A stretch of DNA of 64,000 bases from Victivallales bacterium (GTDB taxonomy: Bacteria; Verrucomicrobiota; Lentisphaeria; Victivallales; UBA1829): contig JAEEQN010000008.1 of NCBI GenBank assembly GCA_016285345.1, positions 1 through 64,000 on the forward strand, read 5' to 3'. Below are positions 43,975 through 53,596 of this stretch, piece by piece. The notes under the pieces are model-generated. The model searched no databases. It worked only from the letters and a program-made list of their open reading frames with translations, and was not told the origin of the DNA. The translations under genes and the position numbers were made by a program. The first letter of the stretch is position 1; each line of letters begins with the position of its first letter.

Positions 43975-45798
43975 GTGAACTTCAAATTCGACAAAGACAC
44001 TGTCCTCATCGTGCTGGTCGGCTGCCTGCTTATGGGCGGCTGGCTGCTCTACATGCCCAAATACCAGGCGAAGCGCGCCGAGGAATACCAGAAAATGCTG
44101 GAGGCCACGCAGCAGAGCGCCCCGGCCCAGCAGACAAACGCAGATTCCGGCGCAACCGCAACTCAGCCTGCCATCACCGATGCCAACGCCGGACAGCCCG
44201 CATCGGAAACGGTTGCGGAAACGGTCCATGCGCTGAAGGAAACGAAGACTGTCACGCTCGAAAACAAGCTTTTCAGCGTGACGATCGACGGGCTGACCGG
44301 TTCGCTTTCCAGCGCCAGACTGCTGGATCCCCGGTACAAGCTTAAAGATTCCGGCGAAGCCATTGAGCTGTTCCGCGAGGGCGCGTACCGCACCTTCGAG
44401 CTTAAAAACAATCCCGGCCTCGTTCCGGTTTCCTTGGACGTGAATGAAAAGGGTCCGCTCTCCGCGGAAGTCGTCCGCACGTTCGCAAACGGGCTGAAAC
44501 TGACCCAGACGTTCACCCTGCCGGAAGACAACTACATGGTAGTCTGCGAGTACGCCTGGACCAATCCCTCGTCCGCCTCGATCACGGTCGACGGCCTCGG
44601 TGTCCGCCTCGCCGGTCTGCCGCAGGTCAAGGACCTCACCGGCGACAAGGTCTACAGCGAACGCCTGAACGTCGATTTCTGCAAAGTCGGCAGCGGCATG
44701 CCGGATTCCGCCGATCCGCAGGTCAAATCGCAGGAGAAATTCGACAAGAAGACCGTCTGCGACGCCCCCGTCGCCTGGATCGGTTCCTCCAACAAGTATT
44801 TTGCCTCGCTCCTCTTCGCAGACGACGCGAAACCCTTTGCGTCCACGTTCGGTGAACGCGTCTGGAAGTTCCCCGCCGGCAGCAACAACGAAAAAGATCT
44901 TTATGCCGTGCCTTCCATGACCGGCGATTTCGGCGCCGTCACGTTCGCGCCCGGCGCGGACACCGTGAAATTCAGCCTGAAGACCTATTGCGGTCCCAAG
45001 GAAATGGCCCGCATCCGCGCGCTCGGTTCCTCCGTGATGGGCGTGATGCACATCTCCTACTATTCCTGGTTCGAGTTCATCGCGCGTCCCATGGTCATGC
45101 TGCTGAACTGGCTGAAGGCGCTCTGCGGCTCCTATGGCATCGCGATCATCCTCCTCACGCTCATCGTCCGCATTCTCTTCTGGCCGGTCACGCAGAAGGC
45201 TAACAGCTCCATGCGCCGCATGCAGAAGCTCCAGCCGAAGATCAAGGAGCTTCAGGAGAAATACAAAGAGACTCCGATGGACACGCCGGACGACACCGCG
45301 CGCAAGAAAGCCGAGCTGAACCAGAAGATGATGGAGCTGTACCGCGTCGAGAAGGTCAACCCCGTCGGCGGCTGTCTCCCCATCCTCCTTCAGATCCCCG
45401 TCTTCATTGCGCTCTATTCCGCGCTGGATTCCGCCGTCGAACTCCGCAACGTGCCGTTCCTCTGGTGCACCGACCTCTCGCGTCCCGACCTCGTCGGTCC
45501 GACGCTTCCCTTCGCCCTGCCGTTCATCGGCCAGGTCGGATTCCATCCGCTCGTGATCGCCATGACGGCCCTCATGATCGTCCAGCAGAAGATGACGCCC
45601 ACCGCGGGCGATTCCGCACAGCAGAAGATGATGATGCTCATGCCCATTATCATGCTGTTCATGTTCTACAACCTCCCGTCCGGCCTGACGCTTTACTGGA
45701 CGGTCAGTCAGATATTCAGCATCCTTCAAATGAAATACGGGCAAATCGCCGCAAAGCGGGATGAAGCGCGTCAGACCAGTAAACCGCAGAAGGCATAA
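43975..45798 (+). CDS. yidC: membrane protein insertase YidC
   Basis: 607 residues, Gram-negative type. N-terminal helix (about 8-28, DTVLIVLVGCLLMGGWLLYM), a Gln/Ala-rich linker, the large periplasmic beta domain (about 75-340), then the five-helix insertase core: YYSWFEFIARPMVMLLNWL, SYGIAIILLTLIVRILFWPVT with the conserved Arg, PVGGCLPILLQIPVFIALYSAL, and IIMLFMFYNLPSGLTLYWTVSQIFSILQ. It inserts inner-membrane proteins, alone or with SecYEG. GTG 43975 follows GGAAGGAA; it begins 3 nt after yidD. Confidence 0.97.
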   Translation: MNFKFDKDTVLIVLVGCLLMGGWLLYMPKYQAKRAEEYQKMLEATQQSAPAQQTNADSGATATQPAITDANAGQPASETVAETVHALKETKTVTLENKLFSVTIDGLTGSLSSARLLDPRYKLKDSGEAIELFREGAYRTFELKNNPGLVPVSLDVNEKGPLSAEVVRTFANGLKLTQTFTLPEDNYMVVCEYAWTNPSSASITVDGLGVRLAGLPQVKDLTGDKVYSERLNVDFCKVGSGMPDSADPQVKSQEKFDKKTVCDAPVAWIGSSNKYFASLLFADDAKPFASTFGERVWKFPAGSNNEKDLYAVPSMTGDFGAVTFAPGADTVKFSLKTYCGPKEMARIRALGSSVMGVMHISYYSWFEFIARPMVMLLNWLKALCGSYGIAIILLTLIVRILFWPVTQKANSSMRRMQKLQPKIKELQEKYKETPMDTPDDTARKKAELNQKMMELYRVEKVNPVGGCLPILLQIPVFIALYSALDSAVELRNVPFLWCTDLSRPDLVGPTLPFALPFIGQVGFHPLVIAMTALMIVQQKMTPTAGDSAQQKMMMLMPIIMLFMFYNLPSGLTLYWTVSQIFSILQMKYGQIAAKRDEARQTSKPQKA

Positions 45799-45823
45799 AT
45801 CAGCCCCAACCCCGGAGAATTCA

Positions 45824-46648
45824 ATGGAACTCGAAGAAACAGCCGCGGCCGACAATCAGGCCATGGAAAACGCTGGAGCGGCAGCAGAAGCCGCAACAGA
45901 AACCGTAACGACCGATGAGATCAAGGCCGTCCCCATGGACAATGCCTCCGCCGAGACGAACGACGGCGGATTCGATGAGATCAAGGACTCCGAACCCCGC
46001 GCCGAACGTCCCCGCAGGACGCCCCCGCCGGTCAAACCCGCTTCCCAGGAATCCATGGAGGAAGCCAGAAGCGTCCTCGCACACATGTTCGACTTCCTCG
46101 GCATTGATGCCGACATCCGCGTGGAAAACAAGCCCCGCTCCGTGAATCTCTACGTCTCCACCGAGGAACCCGGCCGCGTGATCGGCCACCACGGCAAGAC
46201 GCTGGAAAATCTCCAGCTCATCGTGAACCGCATCATGCAGAAGACCGATTCGGAATTCCCGAAACTCTATATCGACATGGAAGGCCCCCGCGAACGCCGT
46301 TCCGAACGCCGTTCCGAACGCACTGACCGTGTCGAGCGCGGCGAGCGCCCCGAACGCGGCGAACGTCCCCGCAGGGAGTTCCGCGGCGAGCGCAGAGACC
46401 GGGATCGTTTCGAAGGCCGCCGCGGATCGTCGTTCTCCCACGATGAAGTCCTCCGCCAGCAGGCGCTCGACGCCGCCAAGGAAGTCCACCAGTGGGGCTC
46501 CCCGAAAACCCTTCCCCCGATGAACTCCCACGACCGCAGGATCGTCCACATCACGCTGGAAGGCGATGCCGCGCTGACCACCAACAGCGTCGGCGACGGA
46601 GAAAAGCGCTCCGTCGTCATCGCGCTGAAGGAAGAAGTCAACGCCTGA
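45824..46648 (+). CDS. jag: Jag/KhpB-like RNA-binding protein (KH + R3H)
   Basis: 274 residues. An acidic, low-complexity N-terminus replaces the usual Jag-N domain. The KH domain (about 80-145) has EEPGRVIGHHGKTLENLQLIVNRI with the GxxG loop (GHHG). A Glu/Arg-rich stretch (RSERRSERTDRVERGERPE) follows, then an R3H domain near the C-terminus (LPPMNSHDRRIVHITLEG). Jag/KhpB binds mRNA and regulates gene expression and division in other bacteria. ATG 45824 follows GGAG. It ends the yidC operon. Confidence 0.88.
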   Translation: MELEETAAADNQAMENAGAAAEAATETVTTDEIKAVPMDNASAETNDGGFDEIKDSEPRAERPRRTPPPVKPASQESMEEARSVLAHMFDFLGIDADIRVENKPRSVNLYVSTEEPGRVIGHHGKTLENLQLIVNRIMQKTDSEFPKLYIDMEGPRERRSERRSERTDRVERGERPERGERPRREFRGERRDRDRFEGRRGSSFSHDEVLRQQALDAAKEVHQWGSPKTLPPMNSHDRRIVHITLEGDAALTTNSVGDGEKRSVVIALKEEVNA

Positions 46649-46676
46649 TATCTTCTGAAGCTATCAATCGTTTCTG

Positions 46677-46708
46677 AAAGCCGCCGCCTCAAAAACGGCG
46701 GCTTTTTT
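46677..46708 (+). terminator. rho-independent terminator of the rpmH-jag operon
   Basis: A 10-bp stem AAAGCCGCCG / CGGCGGCTTT with a CTCAAAAA-type loop, followed by a T-run. It is 28 nt past the jag stop. Confidence 0.92.
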
Positions 46709-46782
46709 CCGCCCCGATTTCGGGCATGAAAATGCGGCGGCATCCGAGTTGTGGACACCGCCGCGATTGTTTTACCTGTCCT

Positions 46783-46829
46783 GTGCGCGAGCGGAGCCGC
46801 GCATTACCGCAGTGGAGGACTTGTCCTCC
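46783..46829 (-). repeat. two-hairpin 3' element, copy E6
   Basis: On the minus strand, touching the metG stop: GGAGGACAAGTCCTCC, ACTGCGG, then a TGCGCGGCTCCGCTCGCGCAC hairpin. Confidence 0.75.
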
Positions 46830-48800
46830 TCAACCAACGTTCAGGCCGGGCTCGGCGTCGCCGCCGTCCACGGTCACGAGTTTCAGACTGGTTTCGTTCT
46901 TAGCCGCGAGAAGCATGCCGCAGGACTCGAATCCGGCGATCTTCGCGGGCATGAGGTTGGCGACCACGATGATGGTCTTGCCGATCACGTCTTCCGGCGC
47001 GTACTGCTGGGCGATGCCGGCGACGAGCGAACGCACGTCGCCGTTTCCGAGGTCGACCTTCAGGTGGAGCAGCCGCGTCTTGCCTTCGATGCGCTCGGCT
47101 TTCAGCACCTTCGCGGTGCGGAGCTGCGTCTTGAAGAACTGTTCGATCGTGACCATGCCTTCCGGCACCACGACGTCCTTGGTCTTCGGCGCTTTGACTT
47201 CCTGTTTTTTCTGCTTCTCCGGCTTCGCGGGGGCGGCCTCTTCGGCCTTCTCGACCACGATGCGCGGGAAGAGCGGGGGCATATCGACCATGGTGCGCTT
47301 CGTGTTTGCACTTGGATCGGCGAACTCGCTGAGCGACGCAAAATCGGTCTTCACGATTTCCTCATCGGAGAGGCCGAGCGAACGGCGCAGCTGCGTCATC
47401 TTTTCGGGCATGATCGGGAAGAGCAGTCCGGACACGATCTCGAGCGTCTGCGCCGCGGTATACAGCACGGCGGCGAGACGGTCGGTCTTGCCTTCCTTCG
47501 CGAGCGTCCACGGCGCGGTGCGCTCCAGGAACTTGTTGGCCTCGCGGACCACGTTCATGACGGCGTTGATCCCGCGGTCGAGCTTCATGGCGTTCAGCTC
47601 GCTTTCAAGCTGCTTCACGGCCAGTCCCGCCTTGGAGAGCAGTTCCAGTTCGAGCGGCTGGAGCGGAGGCGGAGCGGGGAGCGTACCGCCGAAATTCTTG
47701 ATGGAGAGCTTCACCACGCGCGAAAGCAGGTTGCCGAGGTCGTTCGCGAGGTCGGTGTTGAACCGCTGGAGGAAGTCCTCCTCGGTGAACGACGCGTCGT
47801 TGCCGGGCGTCATGGCGGCGAGCAGGAAGTAGCGGAACGCGTCCACGCCGTACTTGTCGGCCATGTCCATCGGGTTCACCACGTTGCCGAGCGACTTGCT
47901 CATCTTGCGGCTGCCGGTGAGCCACCAGCCGTGCGCGAAGATGGTCTTCGGCATCGGAAGCCCGATCGCCTTGAGCATGGTCGGCCAGTACACGCTGTGC
48001 GTGGTGAGGATGTCCTTTCCGATCAGGTGGATGCAGCTGGTCCAGTAGCGCTCGAACCGCGCTTGGTCGACGCCGTAACCGATTGCTGAGATGTAGTTGA
48101 TCAGCGCATCGAACCACACGTAGCAGACGTAATCCTTATCGAACGGCAGTTCGATGCCCCAGGACAGGCGGGACTTCGGACGCGAAATGCAGAGGTCTTC
48201 CAGCGGCTTGCGGAGGAATCCGAGCGTCTCGTTGGCACGGAACGCCGGCTGGATGAAGTCCGGGTGCTCGGTGATGTACTGGATGAGCCAGTCCTGATAC
48301 TTGCTCATGCGGAAAAAATAGTTGCTCTCGACGATGGTGTCGACTTCGCGCTGGCAGTCCGGGCAGAGCTTGCCGTCGATCAGGTCCTTCTCCGTGAAGA
48401 ACCGTTCGCAGGCGACGCAGTAGTAGCCCTTGTACTCGGCCTTGTAGATGAGGTCGCGGTCGTAGAGGTCCTGCATGATGGCCTGGACGATTTTCCAATG
48501 GCGCTCCTCGGTCGTGCGGATGAAGTCGTCGTTCGTGATGCCGAGGCGTTTCCAGAGCTCCTGGAACCGGACCACGGTACTGTCGCACTGCTCGATCGGC
48601 GTCATACCGTTTTTCTCGGCGGCTTTCTGGACCTTCTGGCCGTGTTCGTCGGTGCCGGTCAGAAACCAGACGTCGTCGCCCGCGGCGCGGTGGTAGCGCG
48701 CGAGGACGTCGGCGAGGACGGTCGTGTAGGCGTGCCCGATATGGGGCTTGTCGTTGACGTAGTAGATCGGGGTCGTGACGTAAAATGTGCCGTTGCTCAT
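46830..48800 (-). CDS. metG: methionyl-tRNA synthetase
   Basis: 656 residues. Attaches methionine to tRNA-Met. YVNDKPHIGHAYT holds the HIGH motif (20-23). The zinc-binding connective region has CVACERFFTEKDLIDGKLCPDC. KMSKS is in GSRKMSKSLGN (near 300). After the anticodon-binding helices comes a C-terminal Trbp111-like tRNA-binding domain (VTIEQFFKTQLRTAKVLKAE..KLLVDLG type). AAAGGAA precedes the ATG. It lies 22 bp after proS and is probably co-transcribed. Confidence 0.97.
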   Translation of the reverse strand: MSNGTFYVTTPIYYVNDKPHIGHAYTTVLADVLARYHRAAGDDVWFLTGTDEHGQKVQKAAEKNGMTPIEQCDSTVVRFQELWKRLGITNDDFIRTTEERHWKIVQAIMQDLYDRDLIYKAEYKGYYCVACERFFTEKDLIDGKLCPDCQREVDTIVESNYFFRMSKYQDWLIQYITEHPDFIQPAFRANETLGFLRKPLEDLCISRPKSRLSWGIELPFDKDYVCYVWFDALINYISAIGYGVDQARFERYWTSCIHLIGKDILTTHSVYWPTMLKAIGLPMPKTIFAHGWWLTGSRKMSKSLGNVVNPMDMADKYGVDAFRYFLLAAMTPGNDASFTEEDFLQRFNTDLANDLGNLLSRVVKLSIKNFGGTLPAPPPLQPLELELLSKAGLAVKQLESELNAMKLDRGINAVMNVVREANKFLERTAPWTLAKEGKTDRLAAVLYTAAQTLEIVSGLLFPIMPEKMTQLRRSLGLSDEEIVKTDFASLSEFADPSANTKRTMVDMPPLFPRIVVEKAEEAAPAKPEKQKKQEVKAPKTKDVVVPEGMVTIEQFFKTQLRTAKVLKAERIEGKTRLLHLKVDLGNGDVRSLVAGIAQQYAPEDVIGKTIIVVANLMPAKIAGFESCGMLLAAKNETSLKLVTVDGGDAEPGLNVG

Positions 48801-48822
48801 GTTCGTGTTCCTTTCCAGTTCG

Positions 48823-50562
48823 TCAGAGGTAGCGGTCCAGTTCGGCGCGGACGCGCTGCGCCAGGACTTCGGCGGCCTGTTCGACCGGGATCATCTCGGA
48901 GTCGCGGGAGGCGCGCGTGCGGAATTCGACCATGCCGTTCGCGAGCGTCTTCGGGGAGACGATCACGCGGAACGGTATGCCGAGGAGGTCGGCGTCGCTG
49001 AACATGAATCCGGCCTTCTCGCCGCGGTCGTCATACAGGACTTCCACGCCCTTCGCCTGGAGGTCCTTGTACAGAGCCTCGGCCTTTTCGCCGGATTCGG
49101 TGCCGTTCGGCTGGAGTGCCACGATGTGGACCTGGTACGGCGCGATGGACATCGGCCAGATCGGACCGTAGTCGTCGTGGTTGTCCTCGATGACCGACGC
49201 CATGGTGCGGCCGACGCCGATACCGTAGCAGCCCATGTACATCGGCTTGGACTTGCCGTCCTTGTCCAGATAGTTCACCTTCATCGACTTCGAATACTTC
49301 AGGCCGAGCTGGAAGATGTTGCCGATTTCGATGCCGTGCCTGAACTGGAGCGGGTCGCCGGTCACGGGGCAGGGGTCGCCCTCGCGGACGCACGCCACGT
49401 CGGCCACCAGGCCGCCGGTCATGTCGCGCCCGTAGTTGAAGTTCTTATAATGGAATCCTTCCTCGTTTGCGCCGACCACCAGGTTCACGGTCCCGGCCGC
49501 GGACGGGTCGATCACGAGGCGGACTTTGCCCGGGACTTCGGCGATGCCGACCGGGGAAGCGTATCCGGGGACTGCGCCGCAGGAGCGGATGAGGTTGTCG
49601 TCGGCGAACTTGATCGCGTTGAGTCCGAGCACGTTTTTGAGCTTGCACTCGTTGACCTCGAAATCGCCGCGGATGAGCACGAAGATCAGCTCCTTGCCGT
49701 CCTCGGTGCTGTAGAACACCGCCTTGCCGGTCTGCGCGGGCGTCACGTTCAGGAAGCTCGCGACCTCCTCGATCGTCTTGCTGTGCGGCGTGGCGACTTT
49801 TTCGAGTTGAAGTTCTTCTCCGGTACGCTCGAATTTCAGGCCGGACACCGCGACCTCGCGGTTCGCTTTGTAGCTCTTGCCGTCCGGCGACAGGAAGATG
49901 TTGTCTTCGCCGCAGTCCGCCAGAAGCATGAACTCGTGCGACACGCTGCCGCCCATCATGCCCGTATTGGACAGGATGGAGACCACGTGCTTCATGCCGA
50001 CGCGGCGGAAGATGCGTTCGTAGGCAGCGTGGAGTTCCTGATAATACGCGTCCAGATCCTCCTGCGAGGTGTGGAAACTGTACGCGTCCTTCATCGTGAA
50101 CTCGCGGACGCGGAGCAGACCGGCGCGCGGACGCGCCTCGTCGCGGTACTTGGTCTGGATCTGGTAGATCATCACGGGCAGCTGCTTGTAGCTGTTGATC
50201 TCGGTCCGGGCGATCTGGCAGCTGGCTTCCTCGTGCGTCATGCCCAGCACCATCGCCTTGTTGTTGCGGTCCGTGAACCTTAGCAGCTCGGCGCCGACGG
50301 ACTGGTAACGGCCGGATTCGACCCAGAGATCCGCCGGAAGCACGACCGGCATCAGCACTTCCTGCCCGCCCACGCGGTCCATTTCCTGACGGATGATGTT
50401 CTCGATCTTCGCGATCACGCGCTTGCCGACGGGCAGCAGGGAATAGATGCCGGCGGAAACGGGCCGGACATAGCCCCCGCGGACCAGAAATTTGTGGCTG
50501 TAGGTGGTGGCGTCCGCCGGATCCTCTTTCAGGCGGCTGCCGAACAACTGGGACATTTTCAT
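48823..50562 (-). CDS. proS: prolyl-tRNA synthetase (bacterial type with editing insertion)
   Basis: 579 residues. Class II synthetase: motif 1 GGYVRPVSAGIYSLLPVGKRV, motif 2 FRDEARPRAGLLRVREFTMKDAYSFH and motif 3 GCYGIGVGRTMASVIE. Between them (about 230-390) is the YbaK-like editing insertion that clears Ala-tRNA-Pro. A C-terminal anticodon-binding domain follows. GAGG lies upstream of the ATG. First gene of proS-metG. Confidence 0.97.
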   Translation of the reverse strand: MKMSQLFGSRLKEDPADATTYSHKFLVRGGYVRPVSAGIYSLLPVGKRVIAKIENIIRQEMDRVGGQEVLMPVVLPADLWVESGRYQSVGAELLRFTDRNNKAMVLGMTHEEASCQIARTEINSYKQLPVMIYQIQTKYRDEARPRAGLLRVREFTMKDAYSFHTSQEDLDAYYQELHAAYERIFRRVGMKHVVSILSNTGMMGGSVSHEFMLLADCGEDNIFLSPDGKSYKANREVAVSGLKFERTGEELQLEKVATPHSKTIEEVASFLNVTPAQTGKAVFYSTEDGKELIFVLIRGDFEVNECKLKNVLGLNAIKFADDNLIRSCGAVPGYASPVGIAEVPGKVRLVIDPSAAGTVNLVVGANEEGFHYKNFNYGRDMTGGLVADVACVREGDPCPVTGDPLQFRHGIEIGNIFQLGLKYSKSMKVNYLDKDGKSKPMYMGCYGIGVGRTMASVIEDNHDDYGPIWPMSIAPYQVHIVALQPNGTESGEKAEALYKDLQAKGVEVLYDDRGEKAGFMFSDADLLGIPFRVIVSPKTLANGMVEFRTRASRDSEMIPVEQAAEVLAQRVRAELDRYL

Positions 50563-50722
50563 GGAAAATACCTCGCGGATGTGTCTTATATTTTAAGAAA
50601 AGAATTTGCCGAAAAAATTAATATATCACGGCAGAGGCTCTTTTTCAAGCAGAAACCCTTTTGAAGAAATGAAAAACACATGCCGCGCGGTCTTGTTCAG
50701 CCGAGGGAAATCACACTCAAAT

Positions 50723-51592
50723 TCAGGGCATGACTGGAACCGGGATCCAGACAGGAGGCGGAACCTTTCGCGGAGCCTGCTTATCCTGAACGCCGAGATG
50801 CAGATACAGGACGCTCAGCAAATCCAGACGACCGCTCCGGCGTTCCTGTTCGAGGAAGCCGTTGACATACTCCAGCAGCGTTTCGTTTCCGGGCGGCAGC
50901 AATACGCCGAGCTGACCGTGCGTGAACGGGCGGTCCAGCAGCGGCGCGGCCAGCCTCGAATCCTTTCCGGCATAATACGCCGCCTCCATGACCTCGGTGA
51001 TCATCACGTCCGCCCTGCCGGAAGCGATCAGTGCCGGAATCTCCTCATTGACCGGATGGATTGTCAGGTTTGCATCCGGGAGATGTTCCCTCGCGAACTT
51101 CTCGTTGAGTCCGCCGGGATTCTCCATCACGCGCACCTCGGGACGGTTGATCGCGGCAAGAGAGGTGTACTTCTCCGCATCTTCCGCACGACAGAGGACC
51201 GTTTTTCCGTTTTCCAGATACCCCTCGGACATCAGCGCCTGCTCTTTCCTCGTCTCCGTAATGGTGATGCCGCAGATCGCGAGGTCGAATTTACGATCAT
51301 GCGTATCCTGCATCAGCGTCGGCCACGTGGTCGGCACATATTCGATTTTTACTCCAAGACTCGCTGCCAACTCTTCCGTCAATGCCGTATCGAACCCCTC
51401 ATAAGCATGTGTCAGCGGGTTCAGATACGACATCGGACAGTAGTCTCCGGTCGTCCCAACGCGCAGGATGCCCCGCCTCTTGACCGTCTGAAGCGAATCG
51501 TCCCCCGCCTGTGAACTGCGGCATCCCGTCAGCAGGAGTGCGACGGCAAACAGCCATATACCGATGATGGAAATGACGCGTTTTTTCTTCAT
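50723..51592 (-). CDS. PheC-like cyclohexadienyl dehydratase, predicted lipoprotein
   Basis: 289 residues. Lipoprotein signal (VALLLTG-C24) and a periplasmic-binding-protein type II fold. ILRVGTTGDYCPMSYLNP..YEGFD, VKIEYVPTTWPTLMQD, FDLAICGITITETRKEQA, VRVMENPGGLNEKFARE and IASGRADVMITEVMEA align closely with PheC-type dehydratases that convert prephenate/arogenate to phenylpyruvate/phenylalanine outside the cytoplasm. The PGG-x-NE motif favours dehydratase over a plain amino-acid binding protein. No transporter genes are adjacent. An outer TATAGT box near 51651 on the minus strand is a possible promoter. Confidence 0.75.
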   Translation of the reverse strand: MKKKRVISIIGIWLFAVALLLTGCRSSQAGDDSLQTVKRRGILRVGTTGDYCPMSYLNPLTHAYEGFDTALTEELAASLGVKIEYVPTTWPTLMQDTHDRKFDLAICGITITETRKEQALMSEGYLENGKTVLCRAEDAEKYTSLAAINRPEVRVMENPGGLNEKFAREHLPDANLTIHPVNEEIPALIASGRADVMITEVMEAAYYAGKDSRLAAPLLDRPFTHGQLGVLLPPGNETLLEYVNGFLEQERRSGRLDLLSVLYLHLGVQDKQAPRKVPPPVWIPVPVMP

Positions 51593-51785
51593 CTCTGTGA
51601 CCTCTTTTCAACTCAATCCACAATGACTGGTTCTGTCTGAATCACTATAACCTACCACGAAAACATGGAAAAATCAACTCGTTTCCGGCTTTTTTCGACG
51701 AATCGCTTTATTTCTCCTCACTCCTTTCGGCATATTGACATAAACGCATCCGCAGGCCGTTACACTTCTTTTTTGAATTCCGGGG

Positions 51786-51814
51786 TTGATTCTCCGGCAG
51801 GGATATGTTATATT
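51786..51814 (+). promoter_or_regulatory. promoter of tRNA-Leu
   Basis: TTGATT (51786-51791), 17-nt spacer, TATATT (51809-51814), 21 nt before the tRNA 5' end. Confidence 0.72.
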
Positions 51815-51835
51815 ATAATTTCCACGAAAACTCGG

Positions 51836-51920
51836 GCGCGGCTGGTGAAATTGGCAGACACAAAGGACTTAGGATCCTTCGCCGTGAGGCATGCGGGTTC
51901 GAGTCCCGCGCCGCGCACCA
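51836..51920 (+). tRNA. tRNA-Leu(UAG)
   Basis: 85 nt with the long variable arm of type II tRNAs. Acceptor GCGCGGC / GCCGCGC, anticodon stem AAGGA with loop CTTAGGA (anticodon UAG), T-loop GGTTCGAGTCC and encoded CCA. Confidence 0.96.
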
Positions 51921-51960
51921 CTCCAAGCTCAAAACCGTTTTCCATCGCGTTCTTCCATCC

Positions 51961-53574
51961 ATGAAATCCGATGTTCAGTCCGAAAATAACGAAAGACCAC
52001 CGCAAGCCTCAGATCATCTGAACGGGAAGACCGTCGTCGTGATCGGCGCCGGTCCCGCCGGGCTGACCGCCGGATACAGGCTCCTGAAGGCGAACCGGAA
52101 TATCCGCGTCGTCATCCTGGAGGAATCCGGCTGCCTCGGAGGCATTTCCCGGACGGTCGTACACAACGGCAACCGGATGGACATCGGCGGCCACCGTTTC
52201 TTCTCCAAAGACCCTGAGGTCAACGCCATGTGGCAGGAGCTCATGCCGCTGCAAGGCAAGCCTTCGTTCGACGACATCGTCCTCAACCGGAGCACATCCC
52301 TTGAGCCGGGCGGTCCCGACCCCGAACGGACCGACCGTGTAATGCTCGCCAGGCCGCGCGTTTCGCGGATCTACTACAAACGTCTCTTCTTCGACTATCC
52401 GGCGAAAATGAACTGGAGCACGTTCCGGAACATCGGATTTCTGACCGCGTTCCGGGCGGGTCTGAGCTATCTGCGCGCCATCCTGCGGCCTCTGCCGGAA
52501 AAATCGCTTGAGAACTTCTACATCAACCGGTTCGGGCGCAGGCTCTATGCCATGTTCTTCGAGGACTACACGGAAAAGGTCTGGGGACGCCATCCGCGCG
52601 AGATTTCCGCGTCCTGGGGAGCGCAACGCGTGAAGGGCCTTTCCATCACCGCTGTGCTCAAAAACGTCTTTTCCAAATGCGTTCCGCGCGCCCGCCGGAA
52701 AGTCGAAACGTCGCTGATCGGCGAATTCCTCTACCCGAAATACGGCCCCGGCCAGCTCTGGGAAGCGACGGCATCTGAAATCAAAAATATGGGTGGCGAG
52801 ATTTGCCTGAATCACCGGGTCGTGCAGGTTCGGACGCAGGACGGCCTGGTAAATGAGATCATCTGCAAAACGCCAGCCGGAACGGTGACATTTGAGGCGG
52901 ATTACGTGATCTCCTCCATGCCGGTGAAGGACCTGGTCGGCGGCATGAACGATGTGCCGCGGGAGATTGCGGAGATCGCCGCCGGGCTGCCCTACCGCGA
53001 CTTCGTCACGATCGGCATCCTCGTGGACAAAATCAATCTGCGCAATGAAACGAAGCTGAAGACTCTGAACAATATCATCCCCGACTGCTGGATCTATGTG
53101 CAGGATACCGGCGTCAGGCTCGGCCGCATCCAGATCTTCAACAACTGGTCGCCGTACATGCTTCAGGACCCGGAGCACTCCCTCTGGATCGGCCTGGAGT
53201 ATTTCTGCCGCGAGGGCGACGAATACTGGTCCATGACCGAGGAAGCATGGAAATCGTTTGCCGTGTCCGAACTGGTCAGGATGGGCATTCTGAGCCCGGA
53301 CGAACCCGTCCGCGACTATCACGTCGAAAAGGTCAGAAAGGCGTATCCGGCGTACTTCGACACCTACGACCGGATGGACACGCTGACCGCCTGGCTGGAT
53401 TCGTTCCGCAACCTGTACTGCATCGGCCGCAACGGCCAGCACAGGTACAACAACATGGACCACAGCATGGTGACGGCGTTCGAGGCCGTGAAGCATCTCC
53501 TGGCCGGGCAGGACGGCGACCGGAAGGCCATCTGGAACGTCAACACGGAAAAAGAATACCACGAAGAAGCGTAA
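51961..53574 (+). CDS. FAD-dependent oxidoreductase, UDP-galactopyranose mutase-like
   Basis: 537 residues. VVVIGAGPAGLTAG (26-39) is the FAD Rossmann loop, followed by EESGCLGGISRT (GGxxR) and DIGGHRFFSK. The last part has GRNGQHRYNNMDHSMVTAFEA, the FAD-closing motif of the UGM/phytoene-desaturase superfamily. The closest role is a nucleotide-sugar or glycan modification in the cell envelope; the exact substrate is unknown. It starts 41 nt after tRNA-Leu and may be transcribed with it. Confidence 0.72.
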   Translation: MKSDVQSENNERPPQASDHLNGKTVVVIGAGPAGLTAGYRLLKANRNIRVVILEESGCLGGISRTVVHNGNRMDIGGHRFFSKDPEVNAMWQELMPLQGKPSFDDIVLNRSTSLEPGGPDPERTDRVMLARPRVSRIYYKRLFFDYPAKMNWSTFRNIGFLTAFRAGLSYLRAILRPLPEKSLENFYINRFGRRLYAMFFEDYTEKVWGRHPREISASWGAQRVKGLSITAVLKNVFSKCVPRARRKVETSLIGEFLYPKYGPGQLWEATASEIKNMGGEICLNHRVVQVRTQDGLVNEIICKTPAGTVTFEADYVISSMPVKDLVGGMNDVPREIAEIAAGLPYRDFVTIGILVDKINLRNETKLKTLNNIIPDCWIYVQDTGVRLGRIQIFNNWSPYMLQDPEHSLWIGLEYFCREGDEYWSMTEEAWKSFAVSELVRMGILSPDEPVRDYHVEKVRKAYPAYFDTYDRMDTLTAWLDSFRNLYCIGRNGQHRYNNMDHSMVTAFEAVKHLLAGQDGDRKAIWNVNTEKEYHEEA

Positions 53575-53596
53575 CACTCCGGCGTCAGCTCCGGCA

